A DNA stretch of 64,000 bases from Cyclobacteriaceae bacterium (GTDB lineage: Bacteria > Bacteroidota > Bacteroidia > Cytophagales > Cyclobacteriaceae): positions 58,087 through 122,086 of the forward strand of contig JAEUUE010000138.1 of assembly GCA_016787605.1 (NCBI GenBank), given 5' to 3'. This document shows, piece after piece, positions 26,402-34,059 of this stretch. Under the pieces are notes generated by a model. The model was not told where the DNA came from. It saw only the letters and a program-made list of their open reading frames with translations, and did not search any database. How positions within the stretch are numbered: the first letter of the stretch is position 1; each line of letters opens with the position of its first letter. The position numbers and the translations under genes were made by a program.

Positions 26402-26490
26402 CACGGCGCATGTAGCTTCCCTGGAAGCAGAATAGACTAGGTTGATGGCGATGGCTCAGGCGAGCCCACACCATACACAGTTCGTTGTAG
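26395..26490. other. Right boundary of the cassette block
   Basis: GCGCTAAC then ACGGCGCATGTAGC, and near the end ATACACAGTTCGTTGTAGC (26473-26491), which resembles ATACACAGTTGTTGTGCG at the left end of the block. GC-rich resident DNA resumes with the M1 peptidase. Confidence 0.45.
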
Positions 26491-26503
26491 CCAACAGCAG
26501 AGG

Positions 26504-28132
26504 TTACTTCCTCCTTACCCCCTCCCCCTCCATCAACACCCACACATTCGGATCCAGCTTCACCTCCTCCGGCTCTTTGTCGGAAGGGATCGTGAAGGTT
26601 CCCGATGCTACATTGATCTCGATGCGGGTTAGCGCGGGGCGGTCCTGGCCTTTAACGTAAACACCCACTTCCAGCGGCATGCGGATCGGGCCGGTGGTTT
26701 GCGTCTGGTTCAAGATGAGTTTCACCTGCTTCGCCTTGGCGTCGTAGGTCCAGGTGCCGGAGATCTTTGGGATGCCGGGCTTGTTGAGCCACTGCTCGAA
26801 GAACCAGCCGAGCTCCTGGCCGGAAGCCTCCTCCATCGCCCGGCGGAAGTCGGCGGTCGTGGCGTTGCTGTTGAAATAACGGGCGTAATAGGTACGAATG
26901 CCTTTCCAGAAGTTCTCCTCGCCCACCACGCCGCGCAGCATGTGCAATATCCAGCTGCCTTTCTGGTAGGTGTGCGAACTGGTGACCTTCTCCATGTCGG
27001 AGAGGTTCTTGTGGATGATGGTATAGTCGGGGTTCTTGGCCTCGAAATTCAGCACGGTCTTCTTGCTGTCTTTCAACCCCTGCACAAACTCGTCGCGGCC
27101 ATAGGCGTGCTCAATGAACAACAACGTGAAGTAGGTGGCAAAGCCCTCGCTCAGCCACACGTCGTCCCAGTCGTACTCGGTGACGGCATTTCCAAACCAC
27201 TGGTGGGCGATCTCATGAATAACCACGTTTCGCCACCGCAAACTCTTCGTGCCGCTCACCGAACTCTCGCTGTACAAAATCGCCGAAGCTGCCTCCATCC
27301 CGCCGCTCACGCTGTTGGACTGAATATTGGCCAGCCGCTCGTAGGCAAACGGGCCCACGTAGTCGCTGTAAAACTCCAGCACCTTTTTCGTCGGCTCGGC
27401 AAAATCCAAAAACCCGGCGTCGCGGTCCTGGGCGTAGACCCAGGTCTCGATGGGCTTGCCTTCAAACGTATCCACGGTCTGCATGGCCATCCGCGCCGCA
27501 CCCAGCACATACAGCCACGGGGCGATGGGCACGGAGTTCTTCCAGTGCGTGAGCCGCATGCCGTTGGGCTGGTCGGAGGTCTCGATGCTCAGCCCGTTGG
27601 ATACCACCTGGTAGTGGCTCGGCGCCGTCACGATAAACTCGCTGCTGGCCTTGTCGTACGGGTGGTCGATCACGGCCAGCCAGTGCCGCGCCTTGTCGGG
27701 CCAGTTGTCGCTGAAGAACGTGCGGTCACCGTACTTGTTCTTGGCGATCTTCAGCCCGCTGGCCGGAACACCCTTGTAACTCACCACATACCGCCGCCGC
27801 TCGTTCACAGCCGGCACCGGGGAAAGCGAAATGATCAACGCATTGTTGCTATGTGTATACTCCACCTTCTGCCCGTCGCGGGTCACGCCAGTCACAGTCA
27901 TGCCTTTGCCCGCACCCGCATTTATCAAATCCAGCCGCAGCGTCGTCACCCCCTCACCCACAAACCTCACGTCCATGGTCATCTCCACCGTAATCTCATC
28001 CGTTGCATCCGACAACCCGATCCGGAAGGCGTAGTTGAGGGCGTCGATTTTGGGATTTTTTGGGTAAGTGTCTGCGGAAGCCTGAAAGGCGATCCCTACG
28101 AGGCAGGCGAAGAGCAGGTGGTGGAATTTCAT
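26504..28132 (-). CDS. Secreted M1-family zinc aminopeptidase
   Basis: 542 residues with a signal peptide ending ASA (about residue 20). The catalytic zinc motif HEIAH (His306, Glu307, His310) is followed 18 residues later by Glu329 in LSEGFATYF, a full HExxHx18E. GGMEAASA takes the place of the GxMEN exopeptidase motif. It lacks the large C-terminal helical domain of long M1 enzymes, giving the short form common in Bacteroidota. It removes N-terminal residues from peptides in the periplasm or outside. Monocistronic; the upstream 430 bases are a repeat island. Confidence 0.93.
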   Translation of the reverse strand: MKFHHLLFACLVGIAFQASADTYPKNPKIDALNYAFRIGLSDATDEITVEMTMDVRFVGEGVTTLRLDLINAGAGKGMTVTGVTRDGQKVEYTHSNNALIISLSPVPAVNERRRYVVSYKGVPASGLKIAKNKYGDRTFFSDNWPDKARHWLAVIDHPYDKASSEFIVTAPSHYQVVSNGLSIETSDQPNGMRLTHWKNSVPIAPWLYVLGAARMAMQTVDTFEGKPIETWVYAQDRDAGFLDFAEPTKKVLEFYSDYVGPFAYERLANIQSNSVSGGMEAASAILYSESSVSGTKSLRWRNVVIHEIAHQWFGNAVTEYDWDDVWLSEGFATYFTLLFIEHAYGRDEFVQGLKDSKKTVLNFEAKNPDYTIIHKNLSDMEKVTSSHTYQKGSWILHMLRGVVGEENFWKGIRTYYARYFNSNATTADFRRAMEEASGQELGWFFEQWLNKPGIPKISGTWTYDAKAKQVKLILNQTQTTGPIRMPLEVGVYVKGQDRPALTRIEINVASGTFTIPSDKEPEEVKLDPNVWVLMEGEGVRRK

Positions 28133-28199
28133 GTTAGCAATCTAGGGAAAAGTGGGGAGTGGTTTGTGGCTAGTGATCGGTAATCCGTAGATCATTCCA

Positions 28200-28275
28200 G
28201 GTATCAATTATTGGTTCCCCTTTAGGCTTGCCATGAGCCAGCCGAATGGGGCAAGGGGCGGGGTGTGTAGTGGCT
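28200..28275 (-). repeat. Dispersed repeat family E, inverted copy
   Basis: Read on the minus strand it repeats 6574-6656: CCCCATTCGG, CTCATGGCAAGCCTAAAGGG and GAACCA follow in the same order with few changes. Confidence 0.65.
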
Positions 28276-28339
28276 AGTGGTTGGCGGGAAACCCTTGACA
28301 GTAATGGTCAACTGGCGGTATCACAGAAATGAGTGCCCA

Positions 28340-28440
28340 TGTGCGGGCCAATTCGCTTGGCCTCACAGAACAGCATATTCCTGTGGCCCTAAACGCCCCA
28401 TCATCATTAACCCCCGGGCTAAAGCCCGGGGCAATCAAAC
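28340..28440 (-). repeat. Dispersed ~90-bp repeat with CCCCGGGC hairpin, copy 2
   Basis: Contains CCCCGGGCT-AA-AGCCCGGGG (28412-28431), a 9-bp stem, and TTCCTGTGGCCCT matching the minus strand of 18550-18650. A third related hairpin (GGGCTGAAGCCC) is at about 42573-42590. Confidence 0.65.
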
Positions 28441-28470
28441 TGTCGCCCTAACTGGGCTTAACCCGGGCAA

Positions 28471-28526
28471 CCGATCACCGATTACTGATCACCGATTACC
28501 GACTACGGATTACAGACTACCGGTTA
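28471..28526. repeat. Heptad array G (CCGATTA type)
   Basis: Eight phased units (CCGATCA, CCGATTA, CTGATCA, CCGATTA, CCGACTA, CGGATTA, CAGACTA, CCGGTTA), ending directly at REP hairpin 1. Confidence 0.8.
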
Positions 28527-28587
28527 CCCCGACTCCGTGAAACACTGCGTCGGGGCAGGCCGGTCACTGGTTACCGGTCACCGGCGG
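28527..28587. repeat. REP hairpin 1 copy 3 plus heptads covering a stop codon
   Basis: CCCCGAC (28527-28533) and GTCGGGG (28549-28555) form the hairpin. Then CGGTCAC, TGGTTAC, CGGTCAC follow (28561-28581). The stop of the minus-strand M24 peptidase (TCA at 28564-28566 on this strand) is inside the first of these units. Confidence 0.75.
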
Positions 28588-30000
28588 TCTGAATTGAATC
28601 ACCCCATTCTCCTTAATCACCCTCTCCACATCCTCCAGCTTCGACGGCACAAACGCGCTGAGGTTTTCAACCCCATCGGCGGTGACCACGGCTACGTCTT
28701 CAATGCGGATGTAGAGCCGCTCTTCGGGGATCCAGATCATGGGGTCGATGGTGAAGACCATGCCGGGCTGGAGGGGAACGCGACCCACCCTTCCTACATC
28801 ATGCACGGCCATGCCCACGGGATGCTGAAAGTGCCCGCGGAAGAGAAGGCCCTCTTGAACCGCCTTCAGGTGAGCGGGGTTGGAGAACTGCTTGCCGACC
28901 AAATATTGCTTCATGTCGGCGGCCGCCCGGTCCAGCACGTCGTTGGACGTCACCCCGGGCTTGATGTACTTGAACAGCGCATCACGGTAGGCGACGATGT
29001 AATTGTACAACTCCGTCTGCGCCTTGCTGAACTTGCCGTTCACGGGCCAGATGCGGGTGACGTCGCTGGTGTAGTAGCGGTAGTCGGGGGCGTAGTCCAT
29101 GAGCACTAGGTCGCCGTCTTTCAAGACGTCGGTCTTGCGGAAGTAGTGGCCGTAGAAGGCGTTCGTCCCGCCGCCGATGATGGAGGCGTAGCCGTCGCCG
29201 CGGGCACCGTTGAGATGAAACACATACCTCGCAGCCGCGTCGAGCTGGTACTCGTACACGCCGGGAGCGGTCGACCGCATGGCTTCCATGATGCCGTGGC
29301 CGGCGAGCTGAGTGGCCTTGCGGATGAGTTCAATTTCTTTCGGGCTCTTGATCAACCGCATCGCGTCGAGCGTCGGCGTGAGGTCGCGGATCTCGAACTG
29401 GGGGAACCGCTCTTTAATTAGCTTGATGAAACTGGCTTCTCGCGAAGGTTGCCCATCCCAGGGGTCGGAGGCCGCCCGCGCCTGTCCCCACAGGAGCTCG
29501 TCGCGGCTGTCGGTGCCGTTCTCTGCCGGACTGAACGGCGTGTACAACGCGAGCGCCGGCGGCTTGATCAGGTCTGCTCCCACCAGGTCGGCGGACAAAA
29601 ACTCCAATCCGCGGACATTGTCCACGCCCGTTAGCTTGATCACCAGCTCTGCGTCTTCGGCAGAGAGCGACTTGCCCTCTCCCGCTTCCCTCCCCTCGTC
29701 GCGGTGCGGGAGGTAGAGTGTGGTCTTTCGGCTGCGGCCGTTCAGCAACAAATACGCGTGCGCCGACTCCACGCCACACAGGTAGTAGAACTCGTTCGAC
29801 TGCCGGAACACCGTAAACCCGGCCAGTCCGCGGGCCCCCTGTACGACAGCAATGGCGTTGTTGCCAATGGCGTCGTACACCCGGGCACGGCGGGCACTGA
29901 ATTCTTCGATGGTGAAGTCGGTCTGGTAGTAGTGCTTTTCTTGGGCGGCCGTGAACAACGGCGAGGCCAGGAGGAGGATGAGGAGCAAGCGGTTTGTCAT
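28564..30000 (-). CDS. Secreted M24B Xaa-Pro aminopeptidase
   Basis: 478 residues from the ATG at 30000; the frame continues upstream only through a heptad array, and a -7-like element sits at 30004-30011. Signal peptide ends TAAQ (20). N-terminal creatinase-like domain (about 22-215), then the pita-bread domain with metal ligands Asp302 (MDYAPD), Asp313 (SDVT), His393 (GHFQHPVG) and Glu434 (RIEDVAVV). The fourth ligand, normally Glu in TIEPG, is Asp419 in FTIDPM, a conservative change. It cleaves N-terminal residues before proline, and pairs functionally with the M1 enzyme downstream. The last five residues, VTGNQ, are encoded by repeat units. Confidence 0.92.
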   Translation of the reverse strand: MTNRLLLILLLASPLFTAAQEKHYYQTDFTIEEFSARRARVYDAIGNNAIAVVQGARGLAGFTVFRQSNEFYYLCGVESAHAYLLLNGRSRKTTLYLPHRDEGREAGEGKSLSAEDAELVIKLTGVDNVRGLEFLSADLVGADLIKPPALALYTPFSPAENGTDSRDELLWGQARAASDPWDGQPSREASFIKLIKERFPQFEIRDLTPTLDAMRLIKSPKEIELIRKATQLAGHGIMEAMRSTAPGVYEYQLDAAARYVFHLNGARGDGYASIIGGGTNAFYGHYFRKTDVLKDGDLVLMDYAPDYRYYTSDVTRIWPVNGKFSKAQTELYNYIVAYRDALFKYIKPGVTSNDVLDRAAADMKQYLVGKQFSNPAHLKAVQEGLLFRGHFQHPVGMAVHDVGRVGRVPLQPGMVFTIDPMIWIPEERLYIRIEDVAVVTADGVENLSAFVPSKLEDVERVIKENGVIQFRPPVTGNQ

Positions 30001-30003
30001 GCT

Positions 30004-30011
30004 TAAAGATA
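30004..30011 (-). promoter_or_regulatory. -7-like element TATCTTTA before the M24 peptidase
   Basis: Three bases upstream of the ATG on the minus strand; one base from TAnnTTTG. The same octamer occurs before the GH53 gene. If used, transcription would start at or next to the ATG. Confidence 0.4.
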
Positions 30012-30040
30012 AGGAGCTGGGGGGAAAGTGGGTAGTGGGC

Positions 30041-30131
30041 GGTAGTCGGTAATCGGTGATCGGTAAGTAGTAAGTGGTAAGTAGTAAGTGGTAAGTAGTA
30101 AGTAGTAAGTGGTAATCGGTGATCGGTATGA
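30041..30131. repeat. Heptad array H (GGTAAGT/AGTAAGT type)
   Basis: Thirteen units in exact phase: GGTAGTC, GGTAATC, GGTGATC, then seven GGTAAGT or AGTAAGT units, then GGTAATC, GGTGATC, GGTATGA. It lies upstream of the M24 peptidase and makes a misleading N-terminal frame extension. Confidence 0.9.
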
Positions 30132-30144
30132 AGCGAAGCCCCAA

Positions 30145-30172
30145 GTCATGCTGAGCGAAGACGAAGCATGAC
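30145..30172. repeat. Hairpin GTCATGCT...AGCATGAC
   Basis: Perfect 8-bp arms (30145-30152 and 30165-30172) around GAGCGAAGACGA, between two heptad arrays. REP-like element or bidirectional terminator between the two minus-strand genes. Confidence 0.6.
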
Positions 30173-30188
30173 GGGCGTCAAAGCAACT

Positions 30189-30258
30189 AGTACCCAGTGC
30201 CTAGCACCGAGCCCCGAGAACCGAGAACCAAGTACCGAGCGCCGAGTACCGAGTGCCC
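30189..30258. repeat. Heptad array I (AGYRCCG type)
   Basis: Ten phased units (AGTACCC, AGTGCCT, AGCACCG, AGCCCCG, AGAACCG and so on). It ends two bases before the stop codon (CTA, 30261-30263) of the minus-strand CPBP gene. Its unit is the reverse complement of that in array D. Confidence 0.85.
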
Positions 30259-30260
30259 AT

Positions 30261-30950
30261 CTACGAAGCCGGCTTCTTCATCCGCAGCAACACGTAGTTC
30301 ACGGCCAGCACTCCGATCAGGCTGAACAACTGCATGAACCAAAAGGCCGCATAGGAGACGGTGACCTCAGGACGGGGAAGGACTTCGATGAACAGGTGGT
30401 TGCCGATGGGTCCCACGGAGAAGACATTTTGCTGCACGAGGTTCCAGCCGAGGTGGATGGCGATGGGGACGTAGAGCGAATTTGCCTTCACATATCCGTA
30501 GGCAAGCACCAGCCCCATGGCGCCGGTTATGATGAAGGTGACAGCCATCGCCCCGGGATTTCCCCACGATCCCTGGGAGAACCAATGGTAGACGCCGAAG
30601 GAGGCGGCGCTGATCCAAGTGGCGCGCGTGGCTCCAAGCTTCTTGATGAGAATATAAAACAACGCGCCGCGGAAGATGAGCTCTTCGAACAGTACCGAGA
30701 CGAGGGTCCACCGGGCACCGTCCAGCAGGCCCAACCCCGTCGCGGCCGGGTTGAGCACCCATTGCTGTTTGGCGATGAGCATCTTCAGTCCGAAGCCGCT
30801 GGCACAGAAGGCGGCGCTGACGAGGAAGAAGACAAGGAAGTCGACGGCACGCTGCCGGCTTGGCATCAGCCCCAGCGGCGACAGGTTGGCGCGCTCAAAC
30901 CACCAGAGAAGGAGCCACGAGATAGCGAGTTGGATGGCAATGCCCAGCAT
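30261..30950 (-). CDS. CPBP (CAAX/Abi) family membrane protease
   Basis: 229 residues with seven to eight membrane segments. Motif 1 is FEELIFRGALFY (paired glutamates and Arg), motif 2 VYHW, motif 3 IHLGWN, all expected for glutamate intramembrane proteases of the Rce1/CPBP group. Members process prenylated proteins in eukaryotes and peptides such as bacteriocins in bacteria; the substrate here is unknown. Stands alone between a repeat island and a secreted-protein gene. A second CPBP gene lies at 35104. Confidence 0.88.
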   Translation of the reverse strand: MLGIAIQLAISWLLLWWFERANLSPLGLMPSRQRAVDFLVFFLVSAAFCASGFGLKMLIAKQQWVLNPAATGLGLLDGARWTLVSVLFEELIFRGALFYILIKKLGATRATWISAASFGVYHWFSQGSWGNPGAMAVTFIITGAMGLVLAYGYVKANSLYVPIAIHLGWNLVQQNVFSVGPIGNHLFIEVLPRPEVTVSYAAFWFMQLFSLIGVLAVNYVLLRMKKPAS

Positions 30951-31008
30951 AGTTATACTCTCTTTTTAAAAATCCGCAGGTTAAAGCCAGGACCAACGAG
31001 CGCCGAGT

Positions 31009-32325
31009 TCACTTCCCCACCGGCACCATCACGATTACCGTCTCCCCTTTCCCCTTGTCATTGGCGATGCTCTGGATGGTCCACAGGTCGAGGAGGTTGT
31101 CGCCGTCGATGATGCTGCCGCTGTAATCACCCCAGGCCACGCCGTCGGCGGCACCTGTGCCCTCACCGGCGCTCACCATCGGCCGCAGCGTTCCCTTCTT
31201 GTCTTTCGCCAGCCGGAACGCGAAGCGGGGACTGACGAAGGACTGGTCGCTGACTTCCTGGAATCCCACCAGCACGTCGTTCTGCTTGTTGACGGCAATG
31301 GTGGTCTGGATGTAATTGCTCGTCGCACTCTTCAGCAAGCCGGTCTGGATGATTTTCCCCGATTTCGCATCGACCTGGTGCCACTGCACAGCGGAGCGAC
31401 CGTCGCACTTCACGGCCTGCGAGAACCAGATGCTTCCATTTTGGAAGACCAGGTTCTTCGGGTTGCGGTCGCCGCTGGAAATTTTCTGCTCCGTGCCCTT
31501 CTGCGGCGACTGCGGAGGGTAGTCGATGCAGGTCAGTCCGTGCGGCCGGCGGGCCACGACCTGGCTGTATGGCTGACCGTCCTTGCCTTCAGACACTTTT
31601 CGTATCGTCCATTGGACGCTGTCGAGTTCGAAGAAATAGAGGTCATCGACGGCATCCTGCATGAAGACGGGATGACCGAGGCTACCCTTGAAATGGTAGA
31701 TGGTGGCCGGCTTACCGGCAATCGCATCAGCCGTGCGGAGAATGAACGTGTTCTCCTCTCCACCAGGATACGAATAGCCGATCCACTTCCGGCTGTAGCC
31801 AATCCCGCCGCCGTCCACTTCCTCCGTTCTCGAAACGGGATAAATGCTCCACGCGCCCGTGGGGTTGCTGGTGGCGGAGACGGAAATGTTTACGGGCTTA
31901 GTCTTCTCCTTGTCGTAGTACCACCAGAGGTCGAATACAAACACCTTATTGTGGATATCGAAGTACATCTTGGGGTCGATCCCGTTGTTGAAGCATTTCT
32001 GCGAGACACCCTGGACAAAATTCCCCTGCTTGTCATAGATGAGCAGTCCGCTGTTGGACCCTTCCATCACATATCCTCCGCCCACGGCAATCTGGGGGTC
32101 GACCTGCCGGTTGCCATCCATCGAGCCGTTGAATACCTGGTAGCCATTCACCATCCGCGGGTTGCCGCCCTGCTTTCGCTCGGGGCATTGGCCTTCGTTG
32201 TTGAAGGAGGTCTTTCGCAGCGGCGTAACGACTTCGGTCTTCGAGGGAAATACTTTTTCCTCAACAGGCTGGGCCATACCCACCGAGAAGAGGAAAACGG
32301 GCAACAAGAAGAATGGGAATTTCAT
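31009..32325 (-). CDS. Secreted protein of unknown function, beta-propeller-like
   Basis: 438 residues from the ATG at 32325, chosen because a signal peptide (FPFFLLPVFLFSVGMAQ) follows directly; an in-frame ATG at 32409 only adds hydrophilic residues. Repeated beta-type blocks with aromatic/glycine turns (GGGYVMEGSNSGLLIYDKQG, GSIWFSQAVKCDG, VAWGDYSGSIIDGDNLLDLW) suggest a propeller similar to exported proteins that carry WGDY-type blocks. No catalytic motif recognised. Monocistronic. Confidence 0.6.
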   Translation of the reverse strand: MKFPFFLLPVFLFSVGMAQPVEEKVFPSKTEVVTPLRKTSFNNEGQCPERKQGGNPRMVNGYQVFNGSMDGNRQVDPQIAVGGGYVMEGSNSGLLIYDKQGNFVQGVSQKCFNNGIDPKMYFDIHNKVFVFDLWWYYDKEKTKPVNISVSATSNPTGAWSIYPVSRTEEVDGGGIGYSRKWIGYSYPGGEENTFILRTADAIAGKPATIYHFKGSLGHPVFMQDAVDDLYFFELDSVQWTIRKVSEGKDGQPYSQVVARRPHGLTCIDYPPQSPQKGTEQKISSGDRNPKNLVFQNGSIWFSQAVKCDGRSAVQWHQVDAKSGKIIQTGLLKSATSNYIQTTIAVNKQNDVLVGFQEVSDQSFVSPRFAFRLAKDKKGTLRPMVSAGEGTGAADGVAWGDYSGSIIDGDNLLDLWTIQSIANDKGKGETVIVMVPVGK

Positions 32326-32504
32326 GCAACAGTTACTTCGGCGAAGATCAGTCAGACGCCGGCTCCCTGCAATATAGTGAATCAGCAAGTCGTGATAGTT
32401 CACTTGCATGAAAGACGTCCCTACTAACTAAGTCGCAAGTCGACTAACGTAAAAAAATGGGTCGGATGTATACGACTCACTTTCTTTCCAGTGCATCGCT
32501 TGCT

Positions 32505-32512
32505 TAGTTTTG
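32505..32512 (+). promoter_or_regulatory. -7 element TAGTTTTG before the outer-membrane-like gene
   Basis: Matches TAnnTTTG and ends six bases before the ATG at 32519, so a transcript would have little or no leader. Confidence 0.45.
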
Positions 32513-32518
32513 CGCCGC

Positions 32519-33262
32519 ATGAAAAAAGCCCTCTGCCTGGCTTTTCTGTTGCTCTTTGTCGGCAACGTCCAGGCGCAACAGAACCTGTTCAACATACCTT
32601 CCGGTGACATCAACCCAGGCCACCAGGTGTTCTACCAGCATCAGTTCAATTTCTACAACATCGACGAACTGGAATCGAAGTCCCACATTGTGTATGGCCT
32701 GGGTCGCGGATGGGACACCGGGCTCAACCTGGTGGACCTGCCGGTGAACCTCGGCGCAGGCCCGACCTTCTCCCACAACGACAGCAGCAACCGCAAGCCG
32801 CTTTATCCCATGCTCATGGGTTCGCTTCAAAAACAGTGGGTGGTGGCGTCGCATGCAGTAATCAATGTCGGCACCCAGGTGGGAACCAATCTCACCAACC
32901 AGGCGGGCACCATGGATCTCGGTTACTTCAATTTTGGAATCATCCGGTATATCCCGGACGAGCACGTCCATCTCCTGACCGGGTTGTACCATACCAACGA
33001 CGTATACGTGGGCGGGCCGGAAAGCCAGCACGTCGGATTCATGTTGGGCTATGAGTATAAAATATCCAGGCAGGTGGTGCTGATGGGTGATTTTGTTTCC
33101 GGCGACCACAAGAAATCCGTTACCGTGCTGGGCGGAGGCTACACGGTGAGCGACCGCTTACAGCTATTCCTCGGCGCACTCCTGGCTTTCCCCAACGAGG
33201 AGTTGCCAAACGGGGTCGTCATGGAACTTAACTGGTTTGGATGGGATTTTATGGAGGAGTAA
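32519..33262 (+). CDS. Putative outer-membrane beta-barrel protein
   Basis: 247 residues from the ATG at 32519; a TTG three codons upstream lies in the promoter element. Signal peptide ends VQAQ (20). The mature part alternates short polar and aromatic strands (HQVFYQHQFNFYN, YFNFGIIRYI, HVGFMLGYEYKIS, VVMELNWFGWDF) with turns every 10-15 residues, as in small outer-membrane barrels, and ends with aromatic residues. No known family assigned. Convergent with the LytTR gene at 33289. Confidence 0.55.
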   Translation: MKKALCLAFLLLFVGNVQAQQNLFNIPSGDINPGHQVFYQHQFNFYNIDELESKSHIVYGLGRGWDTGLNLVDLPVNLGAGPTFSHNDSSNRKPLYPMLMGSLQKQWVVASHAVINVGTQVGTNLTNQAGTMDLGYFNFGIIRYIPDEHVHLLTGLYHTNDVYVGGPESQHVGFMLGYEYKISRQVVLMGDFVSGDHKKSVTVLGGGYTVSDRLQLFLGALLAFPNEELPNGVVMELNWFGWDFMEE

Positions 33263-33288
33263 GGCGTCCTTACTCGCTGGCCTGATAC

Positions 33289-34059
33289 CTATCGATCCAG
33301 CCACTCCCGGAACTCCTGCACACGCTCGCGGGCGACGATAACCTCCGGATCTTCCGAACCGTGGAGCAACAGTTTCAGGCGGCTGTTCGTGTGGCTGACC
33401 ATGTCGCGGATGGCCTCCACCGACACCAGGTACTTGCGGTTAATGCGAAAAAACCGGGCGGGATCGACCAGGTCTTCCAGCTGGTCGAGCGTAAAATCGA
33501 GCACGTGCTTGCGATGGTCGGCCGTTTGGGCGAAGGTGGCTTTCTCCTGGCTGAAGAAGAAACGGATTTCGGCGATCTCGATGGAGCGAAGATGCTCCCC
33601 TACCCGAATGACAAAACGCTCCTTGTATTTCTTCGACAACATCCGCATGGCGTCGGCGATGCTTTGCATCATCTTGTCGGGAGCCACGACTGCGCTGCGC
33701 AAGGCCGACAACTTGTCCAGCGCCGCCCGGAGCTCCGCCTCGTCTACCGGCTTGAGCAGGTAATCGATGCTGTTCACCTTGAACGCACGCAGGGCATACT
33801 CGTCGTAGGCTGTGGTAAAGATCACCGGGCTGGTCACACGGACCTGGTCGAAGATGGCGAAGCTCAGCCCGTCGGCCAGCTGGATATCCATCAGCAGCAG
33901 GTCCGGGGCCGGGTGTTGCCTGAGCCAGCCGACACTCTGCGTCACGGAATCGAGCGTGGCCAGCACCTGGGCTCCGGGCCGAAGGCTCGCAATCAGCCGG
34001 GCCAGGCGGTCGGCCGCCTGGGGTTCGTCTTCGATGATCAAAACGCTGAACGTGCTCAT
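33289..34059 (-). CDS. LytTR-family response regulator
   Basis: 256 residues. Receiver: IIEDEP near residue 8, phosphoacceptor Asp58 in LLMDIQL, TTAY, and Lys in LLKPVDE. The LytTR domain (about 155-255) has IRFFFSQEKATFAQTAD and FFRINRKYLVS. Its ATG overlaps the kinase TGA (ATGA), so it is translationally coupled. It is the last gene of a minus-strand unit that begins with a TonB-dependent receptor at 38637. Confidence 0.92.
   Translation of the reverse strand: MSTFSVLIIEDEPQAADRLARLIASLRPGAQVLATLDSVTQSVGWLRQHPAPDLLLMDIQLADGLSFAIFDQVRVTSPVIFTTAYDEYALRAFKVNSIDYLLKPVDEAELRAALDKLSALRSAVVAPDKMMQSIADAMRMLSKKYKERFVIRVGEHLRSIEIAEIRFFFSQEKATFAQTADHRKHVLDFTLDQLEDLVDPARFFRINRKYLVSVEAIRDMVSHTNSRLKLLLHGSEDPEVIVARERVQEFREWLDR

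Larger units (their letters stand above)
28133..28563. other. 430-base repeat island without genes
   Basis: Between the M1 and M24 peptidase genes. It holds an inverted copy of family E (about 28200-28275), the second ~90-bp hairpin element, heptad array G and REP hairpin 1, so it repeats the composition of 18475-19075 in the opposite orientation. No coding frame. Confidence 0.7.

Noticed and set aside
26699-28183. 494-codon plus-strand frame
   Set aside because: Antisense to the M1 aminopeptidase with an intact HExxHx18E motif.
30001-30144. 48-residue N-terminal extension of the M24 peptidase
   Set aside because: Encoded by the heptad array upstream; a signal peptide starts exactly at the ATG at 30000 and a -7-like element lies between.
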